From NCBI GenBank assembly GCA_002455425.1, contig DKKT01000065.1, forward strand, positions 23,025 to 87,024: 64,000 nt of DNA, read 5' to 3'. Positions within the stretch are counted from its first letter, which is position 1. Each line of letters starts with the position of its first letter. Both the position numbers and the translations under genes were made by a program. The notes beneath the pieces are model-generated. The model saw only the letters and a program-made list of their open reading frames with translations. It was not told the DNA's origin and searched no databases. The stretch is from Chthonomonas sp. UBA6659. Lineage in GTDB: Bacteria > Armatimonadota > Fimbriimonadia > Fimbriimonadales > Fimbriimonadaceae. Below, one piece after another: positions 32,642-41,144 of the stretch.

Positions 32642-34216
32642 TTACTTGACGAACCGAACCGCGGTAGCGACGATCTTGCCGCCGCCGACGCTGCCCCGGA
32701 TCGTGACCTTCGCCCCGGACGCGAGGGCGGCAAAGAACGCCTCGCGATCGATCAGCTTGTTTTCGAGATCGTAAAACTTGGTCTTGGCATCGACCGCGAC
32801 ATCGGTCTCGTTCGACTCGATCTTCGACTGGGAGGCCAGTGAGTTCACGCGGAAGACACCCTTGTCTTTGTCGATGCTGACGACGCTACCATCGACCTGG
32901 ACAAGATCAGGGGCTGCAGGCTTCGGTTGAGAGGGGGTCTTGGCCTCCTTCTCGTTCGGTTCCGCGCCCGCCGTAGTCGCTCCGGCCTGCGGCGCGGCAA
33001 TCGGAGAAGCGCCTCCCGGGCTCTCAAGTTTCAGGCGGTTTGCCTTGAACGCGCCGGTCTTGTTGTCGAACTGTCCGTCCGCTTCCACCCTGACCGCCTC
33101 ACTCGACTGCTTGAGGAACTCCTCTTTGTCGATCTTCCGGCCGTCCCGGCCCAGGAAGACGGCATTGCCGTCGAGCAGGACGGGAACCTCGTGTGCCGTC
33201 GAGAGGGGGCCGTCCGAGCGCGTCGTCGCGATCGCGAGGTCCTTGCCGTCCTTGTTCTTCAGGAAACCGGTGACTTCATCCGGGGCGGGCTTTCCGACGA
33301 CGGCGATCGATCGGGCCAGAAATGTCTTCGAACCGGCGTCGAACACGCCGCGCACTTCGGCTTGAGCGTTGTTCGCCAGCTTGGGCTCGTCGCCCTTGGC
33401 ATCGAAGGAGGCTGTTTCCGGTGAGCCGGTGACCCGAAGCGTGCGATTCGAACCCAGATTGAGCGCGAACGAAGCATCCGGCACCTTGCCGCTCAGCGAA
33501 CCGACCTTGCCGGTGAATGAAACCGGCTCGTGCCGAAGCAGGTCCGATAATCCTCCGGGGTCACCTTCGCGAAGGGTCACGAGAACGCCCTTCTTCGGAT
33601 CGGGCTGTGCCTTGGCGAAATCGAAATCGAGGACCAGGGCGGTCAGATCATCCTTCTTGGCGAGGTTCAATGAGAGACGGGCTCTGTCTTTCCCTTGAGC
33701 CAAGGCGTCGCTGAAGCGTCGCGTTTCCGGCGCGCTTTGGCCTGACTGGACCACGCTCATCTCACGCCCCAATTCGATCTGCGCCCGCACGAGTTCCGAT
33801 GAACTGAGGCTCGTTACGCCGAAGAACGCATAACGCGGGCCGGACTTGTCGCGGAGTGTCCGCAGATCGAGGACGATGCCGTCGTTCGATTCGAAAACCG
33901 CGATCGAACTCTTGGACGTGAACAGTTCGACCTTGTAGATGCGGACGTAGGCGTGATCGAGCGGCGCATCCGAGTCATCGGTGAGATAGACGGGGATGCC
34001 ACCCGTGGCTCCGGCCAATGGAACCCCGGCCTGATTGGGACCACCTTTCCCGGCATTGTTGTTGACGCCTTGGTTCTGGCGACCCTGTTGGAGGCCGCCA
34101 CCGGTCCAGCTACCCGACGAGTTACCGCCGAACGAGGACTGAGAGCCACCACAACCGATCGCGATCACGGCGGATCCGAAGACGGCGAGTGCCCACCACG
34201 CTTGACTTTTCGACAT
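32642..34216 (-). CDS. Lipoprotein with DUF4382-like and DUF5666-like domains
   Basis: A 524-residue lipoprotein with the lipobox AVIAIGC at the N-terminus, followed by a glycine/asparagine-rich linker. Residues about 70-210 (GIPVYLTDDSDAPLDHAYVRIYKVEL) match DUF4382 beta domains. The rest contains repeated segments such as VTGFLKNKDGKDLAI and VDGSVVSIDKDKGVFRVNSL that resemble DUF5666 beta barrels. These are envelope proteins without known activity. The ATG at 34216 has AAGGAG six bases upstream, and a small GGGAGG-ATA-CCTCCC palindrome (34228-34242) sits next to that site. It lies 67 nt downstream of lepB on the same strand. Confidence 0.75.
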   Translation of the reverse strand: MSKSQAWWALAVFGSAVIAIGCGGSQSSFGGNSSGSWTGGGLQQGRQNQGVNNNAGKGGPNQAGVPLAGATGGIPVYLTDDSDAPLDHAYVRIYKVELFTSKSSIAVFESNDGIVLDLRTLRDKSGPRYAFFGVTSLSSSELVRAQIELGREMSVVQSGQSAPETRRFSDALAQGKDRARLSLNLAKKDDLTALVLDFDFAKAQPDPKKGVLVTLREGDPGGLSDLLRHEPVSFTGKVGSLSGKVPDASFALNLGSNRTLRVTGSPETASFDAKGDEPKLANNAQAEVRGVFDAGSKTFLARSIAVVGKPAPDEVTGFLKNKDGKDLAIATTRSDGPLSTAHEVPVLLDGNAVFLGRDGRKIDKEEFLKQSSEAVRVEADGQFDNKTGAFKANRLKLESPGGASPIAAPQAGATTAGAEPNEKEAKTPSQPKPAAPDLVQVDGSVVSIDKDKGVFRVNSLASQSKIESNETDVAVDAKTKFYDLENKLIDREAFFAALASGAKVTIRGSVGGGKIVATAVRFVK

Positions 34217-34264
34217 ACCCACTCCTTGGGAGGATACCTCCCGAGGCTTCAACAACGGGGGCTT

Positions 34265-34282
34265 TTGCCGGGTTCCCGGCAA
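34265..34282. repeat. Inverted repeat TTGCCGGG-TT-CCCGGCAA after lepB
   Basis: Two perfect 8-bp arms begin 1 nt after the lepB stop on the minus strand. No T-run follows on that strand, so it is more likely an mRNA-stabilising hairpin than a full terminator. Confidence 0.4.
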
Positions 34283-34283
34283 G

Positions 34284-35180
34284 TTAGTTGGTCAATCGAA
34301 TTCGCGTCAGAGGCAGCCATATCGCCTCGGAGCGGGCGATGATCGACTCCCGGGGAATAAGCCCCCAAAAACGTCCGTCCGCCGACATGTTCCGGTTGTC
34401 GCCGATCATCAGGAAGTAGCCCGGCGGAATCTTCGCGGGAGGGAGATTGCGAACGCGCTCCTGATCCTCGAGCGGGATCGGGAACTTGCTCATCATCTCC
34501 GGATTCACGCCAAACGGAGTGATCATCAGCGGAATGACCTTGCCGTTGTATTCGACCATCTTGAAGTCGAACTTGTCGAGCCGATCGCGGATCTGATCCG
34601 GATTCATGTTCTCGTATCGGTTGTTGCCGACCGCGAATGTGAAGACCTTGTAAGGCTCATTGACCGCCTTCCCGTTCCGATACAGCTGGTCGTCTTTGAT
34701 TTCAATGACATCACCAGGGACTCCGATGCACCGCTTGATGAAGTCGGTCTGCTCGGGCTGATCGGGATTGAGCGCGATCTTCGGCGGCTTGAACACAACG
34801 ATCTCGCCGTGCTCCGGTGCCCGAAGCCGGTAGATCATCTTGTTCGCGAGGATGAAATCATTGATCTGCAGCGTCTGCACCATCGACGGTGACGGGATGT
34901 AGAACGTCTGCAGCGCGAACGGCCGGATCACCAGGAACACGAGCACGCCAGCGTAGATCACGGCGTCGAGCAACTCGTTGAAGATCCGGGCCGCCGTATA
35001 CGCCCCCATGCGCCGGTGCTCGGGAGTCCGGACCATATACGGGTACAGCGCCAGGCGCGCGATCGTGCAGGCTGCGACGAACAGCACGACCGTGCTGAGC
35101 TGAGTTCGGGCGAGCCGGTCGATGAAGCCGAAGAAGCCGCCCGGCTCCGTCTGCGCGATCAGCGGGCCGAAGTCGAGCAC
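34284..35180 (-). CDS. lepB: Signal peptidase I
   Basis: A 298-residue S26 signal peptidase that removes Sec signal peptides outside the membrane. It has two N-terminal hydrophobic segments (about 28-47 and 70-88). Catalytic serine IPSPSM (S99), catalytic lysine FIKRCIGVPGD (K149) and the GDNRNMSADGRFWG box are all present. The insert around residues 165-225 is longer than in E. coli LepB. GTG at 35180 overlaps the rplS stop (TAGTG), so it is coupled to the ribosomal protein gene, an arrangement seen in several phyla. Confidence 0.95.
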   Translation of the reverse strand: MLDFGPLIAQTEPGGFFGFIDRLARTQLSTVVLFVAACTIARLALYPYMVRTPEHRRMGAYTAARIFNELLDAVIYAGVLVFLVIRPFALQTFYIPSPSMVQTLQINDFILANKMIYRLRAPEHGEIVVFKPPKIALNPDQPEQTDFIKRCIGVPGDVIEIKDDQLYRNGKAVNEPYKVFTFAVGNNRYENMNPDQIRDRLDKFDFKMVEYNGKVIPLMITPFGVNPEMMSKFPIPLEDQERVRNLPPAKIPPGYFLMIGDNRNMSADGRFWGLIPRESIIARSEAIWLPLTRIRLTN

Positions 35181-35530
35181 TAGCGGCGCTCTTTGATCCG
35201 GGCTTCCTTGCCGACCTTGTCGCGAAGGTAGTACAGCTTCGCGCGTCGGACTTTGCCTCGTCGAATGACCTCGAACTTCGCGACGTTCGGCGAGTGGATC
35301 GGGAACGTGCGCTCCACCCCGACCGCGTTACTGATCTTCCGCAACGTCACGTTCTCGGCGATGCCGCCGTGGCGACAGGCGATCACGACGCCCTCGAACA
35401 CCTGGATTCGCTCCTTGCCGGCTTCACGTACCTTGACGTGGGCCCGCACAGTATCACCCGGGTTGATCTTGGGCAGATCGGTCTTCTTGTATTCGGCGAC
35501 GACGCTTTCGAGAATCGCTTGCTTGGACAT
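35180..35530 (-). CDS. rplS: Ribosomal protein L19
   Basis: A 116-residue 50S protein. It has the family signatures [34 protein letters not shown] and [29 protein letters not shown]. The start at [10 protein letters not shown] follows a GGGAG ribosome binding site. A longer upstream frame is rejected because it crosses the promoter. The usual partner trmD is not upstream; instead a divergent phosphotransferase lies 91 nt away. It is followed by lepB. Confidence 0.97.
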   Translation of the reverse strand: MSKQAILESVVAEYKKTDLPKINPGDTVRAHVKVREAGKERIQVFEGVVIACRHGGIAENVTLRKISNAVGVERTFPIHSPNVAKFEVIRRGKVRRAKLYYLRDKVGKEARIKERR

Positions 35531-35571
35531 GAGGTCACTCCCACCCGACCGGACATCGGGCGCGGACAGGA

Positions 35572-35577
35572 AGGATA
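35572..35577 (-). promoter_or_regulatory. -10 hexamer TATCCT for rplS-lepB
   Basis: TATCCT lies 41 nt before the rplS ATG and leaves a leader with a ribosome binding site. It is divergent from the phosphotransferase promoter 32 nt away. Confidence 0.4.
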
Positions 35578-35609
35578 CCCCATCCTGTTCCACGACAGCC
35601 GCCCCGGGA

Positions 35610-35615
35610 TAGACT
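35610..35615 (+). promoter_or_regulatory. -10 hexamer TAGACT, 6 nt before GTG 35622
   Basis: TAGACT, six bases, GTG. This shows that the leaderless spacing also holds for GTG starts. Confidence 0.45.
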
Positions 35616-35621
35616 CCCCGG

Positions 35622-36545
35622 GTGTTCGAACCCTGTCCCATCCCTCCCGAACGGATCGAGGCGTTCCTCCGCACCCACGGATTGCCCACCGGCCCCCTCG
35701 AACCGATCGTCGGGCAGGCGGTCGTCAATTGGGTCTTCCTCGTCGGCGAGACCCACGTCCTCAGGGTCAATCGCCCGACGGTCGAGACCGACGACGCCTA
35801 CACCGAGCGCATTGCCGTCCCCGCCGTCCGGGCTGCCGGAATCGAGACCCCCGCCCTCCTCCTCTTCGACGACTCCCGCGACGTGCTCGATAGCGTCGTC
35901 ACCGTTTACGAGCAATCCCCAGGGAAGGCGCTCGGGCGCCTGCCGATCCACCCGGCCAAGCTACCCGACCTCTACCGCGCGCTCGGCCGGCAGGTCGCGA
36001 TCCTCCAGCAACGCATCACCGCGATTGACGATCCCCACGGGTGGCTCGACCTCGAAGAAGTCGTGGACTCCAGAGCCGTACTCGAGACCGCCCGTAGGGA
36101 CGGCAGAATCGACGCCCTCACCGATGAATGGCTCGCCCGCTGGATCGAGCAACTCCACGCCGCCTTCGCAGCCCCTCGTGAGAAGGTGTTTGCCCACAAC
36201 GACCTTCACGCGTTCAACACGCTGGTCGATCCGGAGACAGGAGCGTTCGTCGCGACGATCGACTGGGGTGACGCCGGCTGGATGGATCCGTCGACAGACT
36301 TCGACACCGTCCCGCTTTGGGCGGTCCCATGGATGCTCGAGGGCTACGAGCGCGAAGGTGGCACCGTCGACGAAGGCTTCATCGGGCGGATTCTCTGGGA
36401 CGCGGTCGGTACGCTCCTGTCCTGGGAGGATCACCCCGGCGACGAACCCTGGGCACCGAAACTGTCGAGCTTTTGGGCGAACCTCGTTCGCCTCACCCGT
36501 ATACCACTCGACCCTCGGTGGAAGCCCTGGCTGCCGGAGCCGTAG
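35622..36545 (+). CDS. Aminoglycoside-phosphotransferase-family kinase
   Basis: A 307-residue APH/choline-kinase-fold protein. Catalytic loop [14 protein letters not shown] (Brenner motif HxDxxxxN) and metal motif [15 protein letters not shown] are intact. The N-lobe has [16 protein letters not shown], with the region of the ATP-binding lysine apparently replaced by VLRVN. The family phosphorylates antibiotics, sugars, homoserine or choline; there is no context to choose, and resistance should not be assumed. GTG start is set by the TAGACT hexamer. It ends 4 nt from the convergent prepilin gene. Confidence 0.88.
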   Translation: MFEPCPIPPERIEAFLRTHGLPTGPLEPIVGQAVVNWVFLVGETHVLRVNRPTVETDDAYTERIAVPAVRAAGIETPALLLFDDSRDVLDSVVTVYEQSPGKALGRLPIHPAKLPDLYRALGRQVAILQQRITAIDDPHGWLDLEEVVDSRAVLETARRDGRIDALTDEWLARWIEQLHAAFAAPREKVFAHNDLHAFNTLVDPETGAFVATIDWGDAGWMDPSTDFDTVPLWAVPWMLEGYEREGGTVDEGFIGRILWDAVGTLLSWEDHPGDEPWAPKLSSFWANLVRLTRIPLDPRWKPWLPEP

Positions 36546-36549
36546 CCCG

Positions 36550-37242
36550 TCAGAGCCGAATCTGCTTGGGCACCCACTTGACCGACATGTCGAAGTGGAG
36601 TTGATTCCGACCCCCGACGTGCGCCGACCACCCCTCGCGAGGCGGGATCGATCCTCCGACTGCCCACATCCCGTGGGCGTACTCCCACCACGGCGCCTCG
36701 AAGAACGGCGACATCAGCCACTCCTGTTCGCTCACCGAGACCCCCTTGGCGTCGCAAACGGCCATGGGACTTCGTCCCCGTGTGAACCGTGACGACGCGG
36801 GATGGGTTTCGGCAAGCAGATCGCTGATGTAGTGACTTGAACCTCGATCCGGACTCCGCACCCCACCTTCCTGCCAAACCCCGTGGAAGTGTTGTTTCCA
36901 GCCGGTCAATTCGGTCGCGGTCAGGACCGGCGAACGAAACAGGTCCCGGTTCCGAGCGTACGGCTGCCACAGCGGAAGGAACCCGCCGATCGTGCTGTAC
37001 CGCTTTCCCCCGGCATTGACCGGCGGCGTCAACTGGAGGTCTTCATCGGGGATCCAGGGCATCGTATCGTCTGCGTCAGCCAGATAGAGTTCGTTCGCCG
37101 CCCCGATCTGCCGCAGGTTCGAGAGGCAACCCGCGCGCTTCGCGCTCTTCTTGGCTTGGGCGAAGACCGGAAACAGGATCGCGGCGAGGATCGCAATGAT
37201 CGCGATGGTCACCAACAACTCGATCAACGTGAAGGCGCGCAT
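36550..37242 (-). CDS. Type IV prepilin-like protein with N-terminal methylation motif
   Basis: A 230-residue pseudopilin. It starts [36 protein letters not shown], a prepilin peptidase site with Ala in place of Gly before FTLIE, then the long N-terminal helix. FPVFAQA is typical of Armatimonadota proteins with this fold. The globular domain contains [27 protein letters not shown], the CxxNLRQIGxAxxxYxxDxxxxxP pattern of the H-X9-DG/DUF1559-related group. No secretion-system genes are adjacent; genomes of this type often carry many scattered copies. The ATG at MRAFTL is chosen because it gives the proper leader length. Confidence 0.9.
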   Translation of the reverse strand: MRAFTLIELLVTIAIIAILAAILFPVFAQAKKSAKRAGCLSNLRQIGAANELYLADADDTMPWIPDEDLQLTPPVNAGGKRYSTIGGFLPLWQPYARNRDLFRSPVLTATELTGWKQHFHGVWQEGGVRSPDRGSSHYISDLLAETHPASSRFTRGRSPMAVCDAKGVSVSEQEWLMSPFFEAPWWEYAHGMWAVGGSIPPREGWSAHVGGRNQLHFDMSVKWVPKQIRL

Positions 37243-37438
37243 GATCTTCAGTTCGCAGTGAGCTGTCTGCAATTCCTCCCACGACCAGCCAATTCCGGCA
37301 CCTCAAGCCCCATGACTGGGTTCCCACTCTGGCTCGTGAGGGACTTCTCCTGTTCGTGCTGATAAGGTCCAGTTAAGGTCCCGGCCAAGGGGTCACGAAA
37401 AGGACCGTCGGATGAAAGAGTCCGTAGGAGAATTCCCT

Positions 37439-38095
37439 ATGAAAAAAGTACTTGTCTTCGCTTCGCTCTTCATGGCTGTGCCGGCTGCCCAAGCCCTGGT
37501 GATTACCTGCTGGACCTTCGAGGGCGACGTGATTACGCCCTCGACCGGAGCGGGCACCGCGTCTCTGGTCGGTGGGACCACGGCGACGTTCGCCACCGGG
37601 TTCAGCGCCGGACGCGGCTGGAACACCACGACCTACCCAAGTCAGGGCACGAACCCGAAAACTGCCGGCGTTCAGTTCCTCGCGGCTACCACGGGGTACT
37701 TCAACATCACTGTCTCTTGGAACCAACGACACAGCAACACCTCAGCCAACACCGCGGTGCTCCAGTACACGACCGACGGCACAACGTGGACCGACCACCA
37801 GACTTACTCGTTCGTTCCCGCGGCGACGGGAACGGGGGACACTTGGTACAGTCGAAGCGCCGATCTCTCGTCGGTCACAGGCGTTGCCAACAACCCCCTG
37901 TTTGGTATCCGAGTCGTTTCCAACTACGATGCCGGCACGGGCACCTACCTGGCAAGCCGGTCAACTTCGACCTACGGGACGACGGGCACCTGGCGGTTCG
38001 ACGACGTCAAGGTTGAGGGAGTGGTTCCAGAACCCGCCTCGATTGCAGCACTCAGCTTGGGACTGCTCGCTTTGGCCCGTCGCCGCCGAAGCTAA
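37439..38095 (+). CDS. PEP-CTERM sorted exported protein
   Basis: A 218-residue protein with signal peptide MKKVLVFASLFMAVPAAQA, a beta-sandwich middle rich in Thr, Ser and Gly (ATTGYFNITVSWNQRHSNTSANTAVLQYTTDGTTWTD), and the C-terminal tripartite signal VPEPASIAALSLGLLALARRRRS. The tail is recognised by exosortase, which places the protein on the cell surface or in extracellular matrix; no exosortase is in the window. The start is fixed by AGGAG 8 nt upstream. Function otherwise unknown. Confidence 0.92.
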   Translation: MKKVLVFASLFMAVPAAQALVITCWTFEGDVITPSTGAGTASLVGGTTATFATGFSAGRGWNTTTYPSQGTNPKTAGVQFLAATTGYFNITVSWNQRHSNTSANTAVLQYTTDGTTWTDHQTYSFVPAATGTGDTWYSRSADLSSVTGVANNPLFGIRVVSNYDAGTGTYLASRSTSTYGTTGTWRFDDVKVEGVVPEPASIAALSLGLLALARRRRS

Positions 38096-38123
38096 CCCCA
38101 ACTGAAGCCATAATCTCATCCAT

Positions 38124-38147
38124 GGTCAGGGCTATGCTGCCCTGACC
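38124..38147. repeat. Inverted repeat GGTCAGGG-N8-CCCTGACC
   Basis: Perfect 8-bp arms between the PEP-CTERM gene and the HEYGH gene. The loop contains TATGCT, a possible -10 for the next gene. It could be an operator or the end of the PEP-CTERM transcript; no T-run follows. Confidence 0.4.
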
Positions 38148-38158
38148 GTGAGAAGAGA

Positions 38159-39292
38159 ATGACGTCCATACTGCTTGCCGCTACGGTCCTGATGAGCGGG
38201 AACCCCGCTCAAGACGCCGATCGCCCTGTTCAACTGATCGAGGGGATCAAGCTGCGCGACGAAGCGGGCAAAGACTCGGGGCTCATTCTCCTCCTGCAGC
38301 CCCGCCTTGAGACCCCCAAAAAGGCGCCGAAGTATCCCGACTGGGAGTTCGAGTGGCTGACCGCCGGATATGTCCCCCGGGACAAGCCCTCCCCGGGACG
38401 GCACCTCCGATTCCAAACCTTCAGCCAGGTACGGCGACCGAAAGACGACCCCGCGACCCGAGCCACCCAGATGCTGCTGCGGCTCTGGTCGTACAACGAC
38501 AAGAAGCTCGGGCTCGACCACTCGGAAGCGTTCAACAACAAGATCGTCGACGTCTACCTCGCGTATGGCGGGCCAGCGGGGGGCGAGCAGCTCTTCGGCG
38601 AAGACACCGTCTTCGATCCCCGCTCGGGCCGGACCTCGACCTTGAAAGTGAACACGATCTATGTCTATCAGATCACGACGTTCACGAATCCGGTCGAAAT
38701 GGCCCGAGAGGTCGCGCACGAATATGGTCATGCCGTTCTGCCGCCGATCGGCCCGTTCAAGAAACCGGAGGACTGGGCGAACGGCTTCCTCGGCGAGATG
38801 CTCTACATGCGCTGGCTCCGCGACGATCTTGCCGCCGATAAGCTCAAGCCAGATGACGCGATGGGGGCCACCGTCATGGGCCTCACCGGCTACCTCCAGA
38901 AGAACGTCGATCCGCTGGTTCTCCGCGTCGCCGAGTACGGCCCTGACTTCGTCGCCCTCAAGCAGGACGGACCGGCGGCGATGAACGCGTACCTTGGGCT
39001 CGCGTTGTACGCTGAGCAGATTCTCCCATCCAAGGCGTTCTCTCGCTCCCTCGCTCTGACAGCCTCGATGAAGCCGTTGGACTATGCGACTTCGGTCGTC
39101 GAGGCCGCCGAAGAACAGGCGAATTGGACCGTGCGGGTTCCCCTCGAGCTACGAGGAAAGCGGATCTGGATTCCAGTGGGTGAAGGCAAGCTGGAGAGCG
39201 GCAAAGCCCTTGCCCGTCGCGGCGATTGGGTGTACATCGAAGCGGGCAAGACTCCGATCAAAATCCGCAACGCCCGCCTCGACGGCTCGTAG
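38159..39292 (+). CDS. Exported protein with HEYGH metalloprotease-like motif
   Basis: A 377-residue protein with a short N-terminal hydrophobic segment (MTSILLAATVLMSG) suggesting export. The central motif EMAREVAHEYGHAVLPP contains HExxH, typical of zincin metallopeptidases, and a downstream acidic residue in NGFLGEMLYMRW could be the third ligand (gluzincin-like). The flanking sequence does not match a family I know. The remainder, with WTVRVPLELRGKRIWIPVGEG at the C-terminus, looks like a small beta domain. Proteolytic activity is inferred only from the motif. It lies downstream of the PEP-CTERM gene on the same strand. Confidence 0.65.
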   Translation: MTSILLAATVLMSGNPAQDADRPVQLIEGIKLRDEAGKDSGLILLLQPRLETPKKAPKYPDWEFEWLTAGYVPRDKPSPGRHLRFQTFSQVRRPKDDPATRATQMLLRLWSYNDKKLGLDHSEAFNNKIVDVYLAYGGPAGGEQLFGEDTVFDPRSGRTSTLKVNTIYVYQITTFTNPVEMAREVAHEYGHAVLPPIGPFKKPEDWANGFLGEMLYMRWLRDDLAADKLKPDDAMGATVMGLTGYLQKNVDPLVLRVAEYGPDFVALKQDGPAAMNAYLGLALYAEQILPSKAFSRSLALTASMKPLDYATSVVEAAEEQANWTVRVPLELRGKRIWIPVGEGKLESGKALARRGDWVYIEAGKTPIKIRNARLDGS

Positions 39293-39321
39293 CCCGCCTG
39301 CAGGCGTTTGATCCAAGAACC

Positions 39322-39327
39322 CATAAT
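39322..39327 (+). promoter_or_regulatory. -10 hexamer CATAAT, 7 nt before ATG 39335
   Basis: CATAAT, seven bases, ATG. It moves the start 27 nt downstream of the longest frame. Confidence 0.45.
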
Positions 39328-39334
39328 TCCACCG

Positions 39335-40252
39335 ATGTGGTGGCGCGCGATCGGGCCTGTGGCCCTTGCGATCACGACCTGTCGGATGGCGGGCCAGGCT
39401 GCCTCGGCAACGACCGAGGGGCGCGGCCCTTTGTTGACCCTCGTTCTCCGTCACGACGGGCTCGATCGTGAAACCCGCCTGCAAGCCCTGCCCCGACGTG
39501 GGGAACGGGTTCCGCTCGTCATCCTCATCCACTGCAGCACCGATACCCCCGATGGGATCGCCTCCCGCAGCGGCTTCGATCGCCTTGCCGCCAAAGAGGG
39601 TTTCTACTTGGCGATGCCGGAAGTCGCCGGCCCGAAACGGGGCTGGACCGCCCATCCCGCGATCTTCGGCAAGACCAAGCCGCCGAGCGACGACATCGGC
39701 TACTTTCGCGCCCTCATCGAGCGCCTCGTCGACGCCTATCCGGTCGACCCGAAGCGGATCTACGTCGTCGGGCACCTGAGCGGCGGGATGATGGCCTACC
39801 GCCTCGCCGCCGAGATGGCGGACGTTTTCGCCGGGGTCGGCGTCGTCAACGCGACGATCGGTGTCGAAGCAACGAAAACCGGACTCAAGAGTCGCGTCCC
39901 CCGTCCTTCACGCTCGATGCCGGTCGTCGCCTTTCACGGCTGGTCAAACGAGGTGCTCCCCTACGACGGGGGGAGAGGGAGCCGGGGCAACCGGGCCTAC
40001 ATGAGCGTCAACGAGTCGATCGACTTCTGGAAACACGTCAACGGATGCCAAGAGAGAGGGACTCCCGAGCGCTTTGGAAGCCGCGACACGGTTCGGATCA
40101 CCTATCCATCGCCAGACGGCCGCGCCGACGTGGTGCTCTTCAAACTCCCGAAAGCCAACCATGAGTGGCCCCGAGCGATCGTGGGCGAGCGGGGCGAGAA
40201 AACGACCGTGGCCGAGTTGATGTGGGCCTTCCTGAGTCGTCAGTCCCGCTGA
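39335..40252 (+). CDS. LpqC/PHB-depolymerase-like alpha/beta hydrolase with shifted nucleophile serine
   Basis: A 305-residue esterase-fold protein with a hydrophobic N-terminus (VALAITTC), possibly a lipoprotein or cleaved signal. Landmarks of the LpqC/polyhydroxybutyrate depolymerase family: PLVILIHCSTDTP (oxyanion strand), DIGYFRALIERLVDAYPVDPKRIYVVG, and KANHEWPRAI with the catalytic histidine. The nucleophile elbow is GHLSGGMMAYRLA. Relatives have GLSNGGMMAYRLA, so the serine (S149) is one position later than normal and Leu148 sits where the nucleophile should be. It may be inactive or use a different register. It is followed after 18 nt by the ECF sigma gene. Confidence 0.82.
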   Translation: MWWRAIGPVALAITTCRMAGQAASATTEGRGPLLTLVLRHDGLDRETRLQALPRRGERVPLVILIHCSTDTPDGIASRSGFDRLAAKEGFYLAMPEVAGPKRGWTAHPAIFGKTKPPSDDIGYFRALIERLVDAYPVDPKRIYVVGHLSGGMMAYRLAAEMADVFAGVGVVNATIGVEATKTGLKSRVPRPSRSMPVVAFHGWSNEVLPYDGGRGSRGNRAYMSVNESIDFWKHVNGCQERGTPERFGSRDTVRITYPSPDGRADVVLFKLPKANHEWPRAIVGERGEKTTVAELMWAFLSRQSR

Positions 40253-40258
40253 CGCGGG

Positions 40259-40264
40259 CATAAT
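40259..40264 (+). promoter_or_regulatory. -10 hexamer CATAAT, 6 nt before sigma factor ATG
   Basis: CATAAT, six bases, ATG at 40271. No GGAAC-type ECF motif is seen upstream, so the sigma gene seems driven by the housekeeping sigma. Confidence 0.5.
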
Positions 40265-40270
40265 GCGGCT

Positions 40271-40831
40271 ATGGCCGAAAGCGTGTCGACGATCCGGCCC
40301 TTCGAGTCGGAGCTTGCGATGGTCCTGGATACCGCCTATCGCGTCGCCCTCCGCTACACGCGAAACCCCGACGATGCCGCCGATCTGCTCCAGGAGGCGA
40401 CGCTGCGGGCGCTCAAGAGCAAAGACACGTTCGTTCCCGGCTCAAACTTCCGCGCCTGGTTTCTCACGATCATGACCCGGCTCTGGTGGCGAATGGCGAA
40501 GAAGATCCATACGGAGGTCGATGTCGATGCCGGAGAAGAGCCCGAGGTCTACCTGTACCAGCAATGCCGGGCCGCGGGTCTGCATCCGGAGACGATCGAC
40601 CCGGCGCGCACGATCCTCGCAAAGCTCGACGCCGACCAAGTGTCCGCGGCCATCGACGACTTACCCGAGGATTACCGCGCCGCCCTCGCCTTGAACCTCC
40701 TCGAGAACCTCTCGTATCAAGAAATCGCCGAATTGTTGGAATGCCCGATCGGCACGGTGCGTTCTCGTATTCACCGGGGACGCAACATCCTACAGCGCCG
40801 CCTTTGGGCGATGGTCCAAGAAACCCCATGA
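40271..40831 (+). CDS. ECF-type RNA polymerase sigma factor
   Basis: A 186-residue sigma-70 family member with only regions 2 and 4. Region 2: YRVALRYTRNPDDAADLLQEATLRALKS and NFRAWFLTIMTRLWWRMAKK. Region 4: LPEDYRAALALNLLENLSYQEIAELLECPIGTVRSRIHRGRNILQRRL, the -35-reading helix-turn-helix. It is followed by a zinc anti-sigma factor with overlapping ATGA, the usual pairing of SigR/RpoE-like systems. The regulon probably includes the downstream propeller and DM13 genes. Confidence 0.94.
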   Translation: MAESVSTIRPFESELAMVLDTAYRVALRYTRNPDDAADLLQEATLRALKSKDTFVPGSNFRAWFLTIMTRLWWRMAKKIHTEVDVDAGEEPEVYLYQQCRAAGLHPETIDPARTILAKLDADQVSAAIDDLPEDYRAALALNLLENLSYQEIAELLECPIGTVRSRIHRGRNILQRRLWAMVQETP

Positions 40832-41073
40832 GTCTCACCGCTTACGATTGCGCCGAAACGATCCGCCGTCTCAACGACTACCTCGATCGCGAGCTCTCCC
40901 CGGAGGAGGTCGAGATGGTCGAGGCACACCTCGCCACCTGCGAGCATTGCGCGGCCGAATATGGCTTCGAACAGGTGCTTCTCGGAGAGATCAAGGCGAA
41001 GATGGCCCAAGCGACGATGCCGGAGGAGCTTCGCGCACGGCTCCAAGCGTTTATCGCCAAGGCCCGGGACTAA
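40828..41073 (+). CDS. RsrA-like soluble zinc anti-sigma factor
   Basis: An 81-residue protein with no transmembrane segment. The ZAS motif is C8, H34, C38, C41 (HLATCEHC), nearly identical in position to RsrA of Streptomyces (C11, H37, C41, C44), which releases its sigma factor when thiols are oxidised. The helical segment DCAETIRRLNDYLDRELSPEEVEMVEAHLATC is typical. This suggests a thiol-redox switch in the cytoplasm; that is inference from residue spacing. It is coupled to the sigma gene by ATGA. Confidence 0.9.
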   Translation: MSLTAYDCAETIRRLNDYLDRELSPEEVEMVEAHLATCEHCAAEYGFEQVLLGEIKAKMAQATMPEELRARLQAFIAKARD

Positions 41074-41106
41074 GCACATCCCTTAACCTTCAACGAAAAA
41101 TTTCTT

Positions 41107-41131
41107 GGAACCACGCCCCCCGTCCCTGGTT
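41107..41131 (+). promoter_or_regulatory. Possible ECF promoter GGAAC-N17-GTT before the propeller gene
   Basis: GGAAC (41107-41111) and GTT (41129-41131) resemble the SigR consensus (GGAAT-N18-GTT) with one base less spacing. They lie 14 nt upstream of the ATG. This is a short motif, so it is only suggestive. Confidence 0.25.
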
Positions 41132-41144
41132 TCTGGGGGTCGTG

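Noticed and set aside
34228..34242. GGGAGG-ATA-CCTCCC palindrome near the lipoprotein ribosome binding site, as a riboswitch
   Set aside because: Only a 6-bp hairpin; too small for an aptamer and without alternative pairing to the ribosome binding site that I can see.
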